A stretch of DNA of 38,524 nt from Fervidifonticultor_A octavus_A (GTDB taxonomy: Bacteria; Sysuimicrobiota; Sysuimicrobiia; Sysuimicrobiales; Humicultoraceae), in assembly GCA_031459655.1 (NCBI GenBank), contig JAVKID010000012.1:1-38524 (forward strand). Reading direction: 5' to 3'. A model generated the notes under the pieces. It worked only from the letters and a program-made list of their open reading frames with translations. It searched no databases and was not told the origin of the DNA. Position 1 is the first letter of the stretch, and every line of letters begins with the position of its first letter. Position numbers and translations under genes: made by a program. Below, piece after piece: positions 32,256 to 38,524 of the stretch.

Positions 32256-33845
32256 ATGCGGCAGCACGTGGCGCGGCGCGGGGTGGTCGCCGGGGCGGTC
32301 GCCGGCGTCGCCCTGGTCCTGGCCCTGACCGCCGGCGCGCTGCCGGCCGGGATGGTCCTGGCCGCCTCGGTTGCCGAGCGGGCCCGGGCGCTGCTGCCGT
32401 TGCAGGTGCTCGGGTACCTCATCGTCCGCCTGAAGTTCGCGGCGAAGCCGTTCGGGTTCTGGACCAGCATGGCCGGCGTCGTCCTCTTCTGTGCGATCGC
32501 GGGAGGGGTGCTGGCCTCGTGGCGGCCCCGGCGCCACGTCGTCGCCGGCCTCGCCATGGCGGTGGTCGTCGGCGGGGCGCTGGCCGCCGTCGCCGGACGG
32601 CCGGCGCTGGTCTATCTCTCCGCGAGCCTGGGGGCGGAGGGGGTCGCCGACGCCGACGGCGCGGCCGTCAGGATCGTGCTGGCCTCCACCGCGGCCGCGG
32701 CCGCCTTCGCCGGCGCGGTCTTCGCCCTGGTCCTGTTCCTGCTGGGGCGCCGGACCGACCATCCCGCATCACACCCCGGGGCAGACGCTTCCGGCGCGTC
32801 GTCCTCCGGGTCGGCGAGAATGCGCCGCCGCGAGGTCCTGGCCCGCACCGTCGTGATGGCGGCCACCGCCGCGGGTGCGGGCGGGTTCCTCCAGTGGGCG
32901 GGAACGAAGGCCGCGGTGGCCGCCGCCGTGCGGTCGGCCTTCGACCGGGTCCGAGGGCTGCCGCCCGACGTCACGCCCAACGACAAGTTCTACGTGGTGA
33001 GCAAGAACCCGTTCGGCCTGGACCCCAGGCTGGACGCCAAGAAGTGGACCCTGGAGATTGCCGGCCTGGTCGGGAAGCCCGTCAGGCTCACCTACGACCA
33101 GATCCGCGCGCTGCCGTCGGTTGCCCGCTACCACACCCTGGAGTGCATCAGCAACGAGGTGGGGGGCGACCTCATCGGCAACGCCATGTGGAAGGGCGTC
33201 CGCTTCCGCGACGTGATCCAGCTCGCCGGGGGCGTGAGTCCCAGGGCGGTGCGGTTCGCCCTGCGGTGCGCGGATGGCTACTCGGAAGGCATCCCGGTGG
33301 CCGACGCCATGCAGCCCGATGTGATGCTGGCCTACGAGATGAACGGCGAGCCCCTGCCGCCGGCCCACGGGTTTCCGGTGCGCCTGCTGATCCCCGGGCT
33401 CTTCGGGATGAAGAACCCCAAGTGGCTGACGAAGATCGAGGCGGTCTCGACCCACTTCACCGGGTACTGGCAGGCGTCGGGCTGGAGTGACGAGGCCGTG
33501 GTGAAAACCACCTCGCAGTTCCGCGTCCCGACCGACCGCGGCCAGGTCGCCCTCGGTGAGGTCGGCCTCGGCGGGATCGCCTACAGTGGTGACCGCGGGA
33601 TTCAGGAAGTCGAGTTCAGCACGGATGGCGGTAAGACCTGGTCCCGGGCCGAGGTGAAGAAGGCCCTGGGGCCCTATACGTGGGTGCTCTGGGCCGCGGT
33701 GTGGACGCCGTCCGGGCCGGGGGAGTACACGCTGAAGGTCAGGGCGAAGGACGGCACGGGGGTGATCCAGAGTTCGCAGGAGACGCCCACGCTGCCGGAT
33801 GGGGCCAGCGGCTACCACACGATCCGCATCCGGGTGCGGAAGTAG
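32256..33845 (+). CDS. Membrane-anchored sulfite-oxidase-family molybdopterin oxidoreductase
   Basis: A 529-residue protein with three parts. Residues 1 to about 165 hold four hydrophobic segments (about 9-36, 67-88, 95-113, 140-163). Residues about 189-216 look like an internal twin-arginine leader (MRRREVLARTVVMAATAAGA). Residues about 235-529 form a molybdopterin-binding domain of the sulfite oxidase/nitrate reductase type, with the Mo-ligand C297 in YHTLECISNEVGG, followed by an Ig-like dimerisation domain (EVEFSTDGGKTW, YHTIRIRV). The layout implies a membrane anchor and an extracytoplasmic catalytic domain. Substrate is unknown; sulfite is only one candidate. ATG 32256 is preferred over GTG 32247. 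No heme domain or cytochrome gene adjoins. Confidence 0.9.
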   Translation: MRQHVARRGVVAGAVAGVALVLALTAGALPAGMVLAASVAERARALLPLQVLGYLIVRLKFAAKPFGFWTSMAGVVLFCAIAGGVLASWRPRRHVVAGLAMAVVVGGALAAVAGRPALVYLSASLGAEGVADADGAAVRIVLASTAAAAAFAGAVFALVLFLLGRRTDHPASHPGADASGASSSGSARMRRREVLARTVVMAATAAGAGGFLQWAGTKAAVAAAVRSAFDRVRGLPPDVTPNDKFYVVSKNPFGLDPRLDAKKWTLEIAGLVGKPVRLTYDQIRALPSVARYHTLECISNEVGGDLIGNAMWKGVRFRDVIQLAGGVSPRAVRFALRCADGYSEGIPVADAMQPDVMLAYEMNGEPLPPAHGFPVRLLIPGLFGMKNPKWLTKIEAVSTHFTGYWQASGWSDEAVVKTTSQFRVPTDRGQVALGEVGLGGIAYSGDRGIQEVEFSTDGGKTWSRAEVKKALGPYTWVLWAAVWTPSGPGEYTLKVRAKDGTGVIQSSQETPTLPDGASGYHTIRIRVRK

Positions 33846-33862
33846 GGCTCGGGCAGGAGCCC
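33845..33862 (+). terminator. Hairpin after the molybdoenzyme gene
   Basis: GGGCTC-GGGCAG-GAGCCC begins on the stop codon and is followed by TTCC only. It is a weak intrinsic-terminator candidate. Confidence 0.35.
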
Positions 33863-33936
33863 TTCCGCACCGTCGCGAACCTTCACCCCACATCACACCC
33901 ATGGGACCGCTCACCGCGCGGCGCATGCTCCCGCGT

Positions 33937-33966
33937 TCCCTGTCAGGGTGTGGGATTCCCCAGGGA
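33937..33966 (+). promoter_or_regulatory. Nested inverted repeat overlapping the lpd ribosome site
   Basis: TCCCTG (33937-33942) pairs with CAGGGA (33961-33966), which contains part of the AGGGAGG ribosome site. GGG-ATT-CCC (33952-33960) lies inside. Pairing could mask the ribosome site of GTG 33974. Confidence 0.3.
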
Positions 33967-33973
33967 GGTTTGG

Positions 33974-35371
33974 GTGCCGACCCCGTATGACCTCGCGATC
34001 ATCGGCGGTGGACCGGCCGGCTACGTCGGCGCGATCCGGGCCGCCCAGCTGGGCCTGCGCACCGCGGTGGTGGAGCGCGACAAACTCGGCGGGATCTGCC
34101 TGCACTGGGGCTGCATCCCGACCAAGGTCCTCCTGCAGGCGGCCGAAGTCTTCGAGCACGTCCGCGCAGCGGGAGAGTTCGGCATCGAGGTGGGGCCCCC
34201 GCGCGTCGACTTCCACCGGATGCAGGAGCGCAAGGGCCAGGTCGTCGATCGGATCCACAAAGGCGTGCAGTACCTGATGCGCAAGCACCAGATCGACGTC
34301 TTCGCGGGCACCGGTCGGCTGCTGGGCGCCGGCCGCATCCATGTGGCGCTCAACGACGGATCCGACACCGAACTGGCGGCCAAGCACATCCTGATCGCCA
34401 CCGGGTCCGCCCCCCGCAGCATCCCCGGGGTGGTCATCGACAACAACCGCATCCTGGATTCCACCGGCATATTGTCGCTGCGGGAGGTCCCCAAGTCCCT
34501 GGCCATTCTCGGCGCCGGAGCCGTCGGCGTCGAGTTCGCCAGCCTGTTTGCGACCCTGGGGACGGAGGTGACCCTGATCGAGTTGTTGCCGACCGTGTTG
34601 CCGCTCGAGGACCAGGAGATCGGGAAGACGCTGGAGCGGATCTTCGTCAGGAAGGGGATGAAGGTCCGCACGGGCACGACGGCGACGGCGGTCGCCCCGA
34701 AGGGGGAGGGGGTCGCCGTCACCCTCGACCGCGCAGGGGAGCGGCAGACCATTGAGGTGGACTACCTGCTGGTCGCCGTGGGGCGAGGGCCGGTGACGGA
34801 GGGGCTGGGCCTGGAGGCCGCCGGCGTGCAGGTCGAGCGCGGCGCGATCACCGTCGACGCCCACCTGCGGACCTCGGCCCCGGGCATCTACGCCGTTGGC
34901 GATGTCATCGGCCGACCGTATCGGCTGGCGCACGTGGCCTCGGACGAGGCCGTCCACGCCGTCGAGATGATCGCCGGGCAGGAGGCCGTCCCCATCGACT
35001 ACACCAAGGTCCCGCGGCCGACCTTCTCGATCCCCCAGGTGGCCACCATGGGGCTCTCTGAGCAGGAGGCCCAGGAGCGGGGGATAGAGGTGCGGATCGG
35101 GCGCTTTCCCTTCTCGGCCAACAGCAAGGCGACCATCGAGGGCGAGCGCGACGGCTTCGTGAAGGTGGTCAGCGAGGCTCAGACCGGCGAGGTCCTGGGG
35201 ATCCACATGATCGGGCCGACCGTCACGGAACTGCTGGCCGAGGGCGTGGTCACGCGCTACCTGGAGGGAACCGTGGTAGAGTTGGGTGGGGCCGTGCACG
35301 CCCATCCGACCCTGTCCGAGGCCGTCAAGGAGGCGGCCCTGGACGCGCTCGGTAGAGTCCTGCATCTCTGA
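33974..35371 (+). CDS. lpd: Dihydrolipoamide dehydrogenase (E3)
   Basis: Flavoprotein disulfide reductase that re-oxidises the lipoyl arm of E2 with NAD+. It has 465 residues. Landmarks are FAD motif GGGPAGY (11-17), redox disulfide C42/C47 in CLHWGCIPTK, NAD motif GAGAVGVEFASLFATLG, the second FAD site YAVGDVIG, and the C-terminal HAHPTLSEA with the catalytic His-Glu pair. GTG 33974 follows AGGGAGG by five bases; the frame is open upstream through 33680 but that part is a shadow of the previous gene. It heads the second dehydrogenase cluster and is the only E3 seen, so it may serve both complexes. Confidence 0.97.
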   Translation: MPTPYDLAIIGGGPAGYVGAIRAAQLGLRTAVVERDKLGGICLHWGCIPTKVLLQAAEVFEHVRAAGEFGIEVGPPRVDFHRMQERKGQVVDRIHKGVQYLMRKHQIDVFAGTGRLLGAGRIHVALNDGSDTELAAKHILIATGSAPRSIPGVVIDNNRILDSTGILSLREVPKSLAILGAGAVGVEFASLFATLGTEVTLIELLPTVLPLEDQEIGKTLERIFVRKGMKVRTGTTATAVAPKGEGVAVTLDRAGERQTIEVDYLLVAVGRGPVTEGLGLEAAGVQVERGAITVDAHLRTSAPGIYAVGDVIGRPYRLAHVASDEAVHAVEMIAGQEAVPIDYTKVPRPTFSIPQVATMGLSEQEAQERGIEVRIGRFPFSANSKATIEGERDGFVKVVSEAQTGEVLGIHMIGPTVTELLAEGVVTRYLEGTVVELGGAVHAHPTLSEAVKEAALDALGRVLHL

Positions 35372-35416
35372 CGCCCGCACACCGCGCGGTCGGGATCCTG
35401 GAGGGGGCGAGGATCG

Positions 35417-36451
35417 ATGGCGACCACCGAACCGCAGGCCCAGGTGACGGAGGCCAGACACCAGGCGCTGGGCCTGGGGCCCGACGATCTGCTGGAGATG
35501 TACTACTTCATGGCCCTGGCCCGGGCCATCGACGAACGGATGTGGGTGCTGCAGCGCGCCGGCATCGTACCTTTTGTGATCTCCGGACAGGGACACGAGG
35601 GCGCGCAGGTCGGGGTCATGTGGGCCACCGACCGCGCGCGCGACTGGCTGGTCCCGTTCTACCGGTCCCTGGCCGCGTGTCTGGTGAAGGGGATGACGCC
35701 CCGCGAGCTGATGCTTGGCCTCTTTGCCCGGGCGGACGATCCCAGCAGCGGCGGCCGCCAGATGCCCGCGCACTGGGGGCACCCGGCGCGCAAGATCCTC
35801 TCCACCAGCAGCCCGGTCGGCACGCAGTACCTCCACGCCGTCGGGATCGCCTTCGCGACCAAGGTCCGCGGCACAGGCGAGGTGTGCGTGACCTCCATCG
35901 GCGAGGGGGGCACCAGCCAGGGGGACTGGCACGAGGCGATGAACTTCGCCGGCATCCACCGATTGCCGGTGGTCTTCATGGTCGAGAACAACCGTTACGC
36001 CATCTCGGTTCCCCAGCGCCTCCAGATGGCCGTCCCCGACGTGGCCGTGCGCGCCGCTGGCTATGGCTTCCCCGGCGTCGTCGTGGACGGCTCGGACGTC
36101 CTGGCCTGCCATGCGGCCGGCCGGGAGGCCGTGGCACGGGCCCGCGGCGGCGAAGGGCCGACGCTGATCGAGTGCAAGGTGGAGCGCCTCACGTCCCACT
36201 CGTCTGATGACAGCCAGGAGAAGTACCGGCCGACCGCCGACCTGGAGGCCGCGCGCAGCAAGGATCCCCTGGTGGTGTTCAAGCACTATCTGGAGCAGGT
36301 GGGCGTGATGGACGAGGCGCGCTACACCGCCATCCACAGCCGCATCAAGGCTGAGGTCAACGACGCCACGGACTACGCTGAGGCCCGGCCGATGCCGGAC
36401 CCGGCCACGGTCACCCGGCACGTGTACCATGAGGGTGACGGCCATGCCTGA
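35417..36451 (+). CDS. Branched-chain-type 2-oxoacid dehydrogenase E1 alpha subunit, cluster 2
   Basis: Alpha subunit of E1, 344 residues. The opening YYFMALARAIDERMWVLQRAG and HWGHPARKILSTSSPVGTQ are of the branched-chain (2-oxoisovalerate) kind rather than the pyruvate kind of cluster 1. The cofactor motif reads GEGGTSQGDWHEAMNFAG to VENNRYAIS, with Glu in place of the usual Asp of GDG, a conservative change. RLTSHSSDDSQEKYR is the loop that is phosphorylated in eukaryotic homologues. ATG 35417 is behind GGAGGGGG. E1beta overlaps its end by eight bases. Substrate is inferred, not proven. Confidence 0.93.
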   Translation: MATTEPQAQVTEARHQALGLGPDDLLEMYYFMALARAIDERMWVLQRAGIVPFVISGQGHEGAQVGVMWATDRARDWLVPFYRSLAACLVKGMTPRELMLGLFARADDPSSGGRQMPAHWGHPARKILSTSSPVGTQYLHAVGIAFATKVRGTGEVCVTSIGEGGTSQGDWHEAMNFAGIHRLPVVFMVENNRYAISVPQRLQMAVPDVAVRAAGYGFPGVVVDGSDVLACHAAGREAVARARGGEGPTLIECKVERLTSHSSDDSQEKYRPTADLEAARSKDPLVVFKHYLEQVGVMDEARYTAIHSRIKAEVNDATDYAEARPMPDPATVTRHVYHEGDGHA

Positions 36452-37433
36452 GATGCGCCTGCTGGACGCCATCCGTCAGGCCATGTACGAGGAGATGCGG
36501 CGTGACCCGCGCGTGATCGTGCTGGGCGAGGACGTCGGGCCCAAGGGCGGGGTCTTCGGGGCCACCGACGGGTTTTACGCGGAGTTCGGCGAGGCCCGGG
36601 TCCTGGACACGCCGCTGGCCGAGTCGTCCATCGTCGGGGTCGCCATCGGGATGGCGGCCAACGGCATGATCCCCATCGCCGAGATCCAGTTCTCGGACTT
36701 CATCCACCCCGCGTTCAACCAGATCGTCAGCGAGGCGGCGCGGATGCGCTACCGCAGCAACGGCGGCTTCGGCTGCCCGATGGTGATCCGGGCTCCCTAC
36801 GGCGGCGGGGTGGAGGTGCACGGCGGACTCTACCACTCCCAGAGCGTCGAGGCTTTCTTCGCGCACGTGCCCGGCCTCAAGGTGGTGGCGCCCTACACCC
36901 CCTACGACGCCAAAGGCCTCCTCAAGGCCGCGATCCGTGATCCCGACCCGGTCCTGTTCCTGGAGCACAAGCGGCTGTACCGGGCCATCCGGGGGGAGGT
37001 CCCCGAGGACGACTACGTGGTCCCCATCGGCCCCGCGACCGTCCGCCGGCAGGGGACGACGCTGTCGGTCTTCGCCTACGGCCAGATGCTGCACGAGGCG
37101 CTCAAGGCGTCCGACGAGGTGGCCCGGGACGGCATCGAGGCCGAGGTGGTCGACCTGCGGACGCTGCGGCCGCTGGACACCGAGACGATCCTGGCCTCCG
37201 TCCGCAAGACCAGCAAGGCCATGATCGTCTATGAGGACAACCGCTTCATGGGCTTCGGTGCCGAGGTGGCGGCGCTCATCGCCGAGGAGGCCTTCGAGGC
37301 GCTGGACGGTCCGGTCATGCGGGTGGCCGGACTGGATGTGCCGGCGGTCCCGTACGCCGACACCCTGGCCGCGGCGTTCATCCCGACGGCGGCGACGATC
37401 GCCGAGGCGATGCGCTGGCTGGCCGCGTACTGA
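36444..37433 (+). CDS. Branched-chain-type 2-oxoacid dehydrogenase E1 beta subunit, cluster 2
   Basis: Beta subunit of E1, 329 residues from ATG 36444 (MPEMRLLDAIRQAMYEEM); ATG 36429 in frame would add five. GAGGGTG upstream and an eight-base overlap with the E1alpha stop favour 36444. Landmarks are VLGEDVGPKGGVFGAT, DTPLAESSIVGVAIGMA, YGGGVEVHGGLYHSQSVE, AFFAHVPGLKVVAPYTPYDAKG and FLEHKRLYR. These match the branched-chain E1beta group. E2 follows after ten bases. Confidence 0.95.
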   Translation: MPEMRLLDAIRQAMYEEMRRDPRVIVLGEDVGPKGGVFGATDGFYAEFGEARVLDTPLAESSIVGVAIGMAANGMIPIAEIQFSDFIHPAFNQIVSEAARMRYRSNGGFGCPMVIRAPYGGGVEVHGGLYHSQSVEAFFAHVPGLKVVAPYTPYDAKGLLKAAIRDPDPVLFLEHKRLYRAIRGEVPEDDYVVPIGPATVRRQGTTLSVFAYGQMLHEALKASDEVARDGIEAEVVDLRTLRPLDTETILASVRKTSKAMIVYEDNRFMGFGAEVAALIAEEAFEALDGPVMRVAGLDVPAVPYADTLAAAFIPTAATIAEAMRWLAAY

Positions 37434-37443
37434 GGCGGTCGTG

Positions 37444-38524
37444 ATGCCGGTCGAGATCAAACTGCCCCAACTGGGAGAGAGCATTCATGAGGGCACCATC
37501 GCCCGCTGGCTGAAGAAGCCCGGCGACCGGGTCGAGAAGTACGAGCCGCTGGTGGAGATCAACACCGACAAGGTCAATGTGGAGATGCCCTCGCCGTTCG
37601 AGGGCGTCCTCGTTGAACTGCTGGCCGCCGAGGGCGACGTGCGGCCGGTCGGGTCGCCGATCGCGCTGATCGAGACGTCGGCGGCGGCCCCGGCGGCGGC
37701 CGCCGACGCGGCTCCCGCCGCAAGGGGTGTCGGGCCGCGGCTGTCGCCGCTGGTGCGGAGGCTGGCCGAGGCGCACCGGATTCCGCTGTCCGTGCTCGAG
37801 ACGCTGCCGGGCTCCGGGGCCGGTGGCCGCATCACCAAGGAGGACGTCCTGCAGTACGTGGCCAGAGGAGCGGGCCCGCCCGTCCCGGCGGCGGCTCCCG
37901 CGGCCCCCGCGGTGCCTCCTGCCGCTCCGGCGGCGCCCGCGGTGCCGGCGGCACCGGCCGCGCCGGGCGACGAGGTCGTGCGGCTCTCGCCCATCCGCCG
38001 GACCATCGCCCAGCGCATGGCCCAGAGCAAGCGCGAGATCCCCCACGCCTACGGGGTCATCGAGGTGGACATGAGCGCGGTGGTCGCCTGGCGCGAGGCC
38101 CACAAGGAGGCCTGGCGCCGCGACGCGATCCCGCTGACCTACACCGCCTTCTTCGTCCGCGCCGCCTGCGAGGCGCTCCGGGCGTATCCCATCGTGAACG
38201 CGGCCTGGAGCGAGGATGGCATCATCNNNNNNNNNNCCGTCAATATCGGGATCGGCATCGCCGTCGACGAGGGGCTGCTGGTGCCGGTCATCCGCAACGC
38301 GGACCAACTGAGCCTGGCCGGAGTGGCCCGGGCGCTCGACGACCTGGCCAGGCGCAGCCGGGCCGGCACACTCACCCTCGAAGATGTCCAGGGCGGGACG
38401 TTCACCATCACCAACCCCGGGGTCTTCGGCTCGATCTGGTCCATGCCCATCATCGTGCCCGGGCAGGCCGCGATCCTGGCCACCGACGCCATCGTCCGGC
38501 GCGCGGTGGTCCGCGACGACGCCA
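37444..38524 (+). CDS. 2-oxoacid dehydrogenase E2 (cluster 2), C-terminus cut by window edge
   Basis: Dihydrolipoamide acyltransferase of the second complex. A lipoyl domain (1-77) carries K43 in NTDK; the peripheral subunit-binding domain is at about 100-139 (RLSPLVRRLAEAHR, GRITKEDV); an extreme Ala/Pro linker is at about 144-175; then the catalytic domain begins (LSPIRRTIAQRMAQSK). The frame continues through the ten-N run, which fits four missing residues between DGII and VNIGIGIAVDEG. The catalytic HxxxDG lies beyond the window. ATG 37444 has GAGG eight bases upstream; GTG 37441 is the alternative. It is the last gene of lpd-E1alpha-E1beta-E2 as seen here. Confidence 0.93.
   Translation, partial: MPVEIKLPQLGESIHEGTIARWLKKPGDRVEKYEPLVEINTDKVNVEMPSPFEGVLVELLAAEGDVRPVGSPIALIETSAAAPAAAADAAPAARGVGPRLSPLVRRLAEAHRIPLSVLETLPGSGAGGRITKEDVLQYVARGAGPPVPAAAPAAPAVPPAAPAAPAVPAAPAAPGDEVVRLSPIRRTIAQRMAQSKREIPHAYGVIEVDMSAVVAWREAHKEAWRRDAIPLTYTAFFVRAACEALRAYPIVNAAWSEDGIIXXXXVNIGIGIAVDEGLLVPVIRNADQLSLAGVARALDDLARRSRAGTLTLEDVQGGTFTITNPGVFGSIWSMPIIVPGQAAILATDAIVRRAVVRDDA
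38227..38236. other. Run of ten N (assembly gap) inside the cluster 2 E2 gene
   Basis: Ten undetermined bases. Together with the following CC they make exactly four codons and keep the E2 frame, matching the usual spacing in the family, unlike the gap at 25220. Confidence 0.85.

Noticed and set aside
33911..36472. 853-codon open frame on the minus strand opposite lpd and E1alpha
   Set aside because: It is antisense to two clearly functional genes, has no recognisable motif, and is composed of His/Gly/Arg/Asp repeats expected from complementing GC-rich codons.

Overview
The window is a dense, very GC-rich bacterial chromosome segment. Genes are tightly packed, GTG starts are common, and several start and stop codons overlap. 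The gene content is that of an aerobic, respiring heterotroph: an A1-type heme-copper oxidase, Complex I subunits, two 2-oxoacid dehydrogenase clusters, acetyl-CoA synthetase and a SUF Fe-S assembly operon. Gene style and content would fit a little-cultured high-GC lineage (for example CSP1-3/Sysuimicrobiota, Methylomirabilota/Rokubacteria, Armatimonadota or Chloroflexota). That placement is an inference; no rRNA or other decisive marker is present. Two runs of ten N (25220-25229, 38227-38236) mark scaffold joins, and both window ends cut a gene (acs at the left, an E2 acyltransferase at the right).

Layout. 1-1404 (minus): 5' part of acs. 1552-8175: terminal oxidase locus with a fused CtaA-CtaB heme A/heme O synthase, coxB, coxA (with an extra N-terminal domain), two consecutive subunit III genes, a subunit IV and a tiny ORF. 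A NarL-type regulator with a degenerate receiver follows (8191-8775). 8919-11369: poorly known genes, namely an Arg-rich helical protein, a degenerate MNT-type nucleotidyltransferase-like protein behind an attenuator-like leader, a gene-poor 385-base stretch, a stand-alone Nfu_N protein and a protein with a basic tail. 11405-14725 (minus): E1alpha-E1beta-E2 of a pyruvate/acetoin-type dehydrogenase, divergent from an adenosine-deaminase family gene. 16028-22795: suf operon sufC-sufB(intein)-sufD-Rieske-sufS-sufU behind a clear sigma70-like promoter, running by an 8-base overlap into a fused DppB-DppC permease. 24764-26582 (minus): transketolase split into two genes, divergent from a KDG-kinase-like sugar kinase. 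27994-28962: quinone oxidoreductase. 29076-32178: Rieske-nuoB-nuoD-nuoI-nuoC, a partial Complex I set in an unusual order. 32256-33845: a membrane-anchored sulfite-oxidase-family molybdoenzyme. 33974-38524: lpd-E1alpha-E1beta-E2 of a second, branched-chain-type dehydrogenase complex.

How it works together. Acetyl-CoA would be made by Acs and by the 2-oxoacid dehydrogenases. Electrons from NADH would pass through Complex I, whose Fe-S clusters depend on SUF, and on to oxygen through the heme-A oxidase whose cofactor the fused CtaA-CtaB makes. The split transketolase and the sugar kinase supply the pentose and ketodeoxy-sugar side of carbon metabolism. The most unusual items are the 338-residue SufB intein with both LAGLIDADG motifs, the extra domain on CoxA, the degenerate nucleotidyltransferase with its competing leader hairpins, the isolated Rieske-nuoBDIC operon and the fused permease coupled to sufU. 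No CRISPR array, rRNA, tRNA, insertion sequence or phage gene was recognised.
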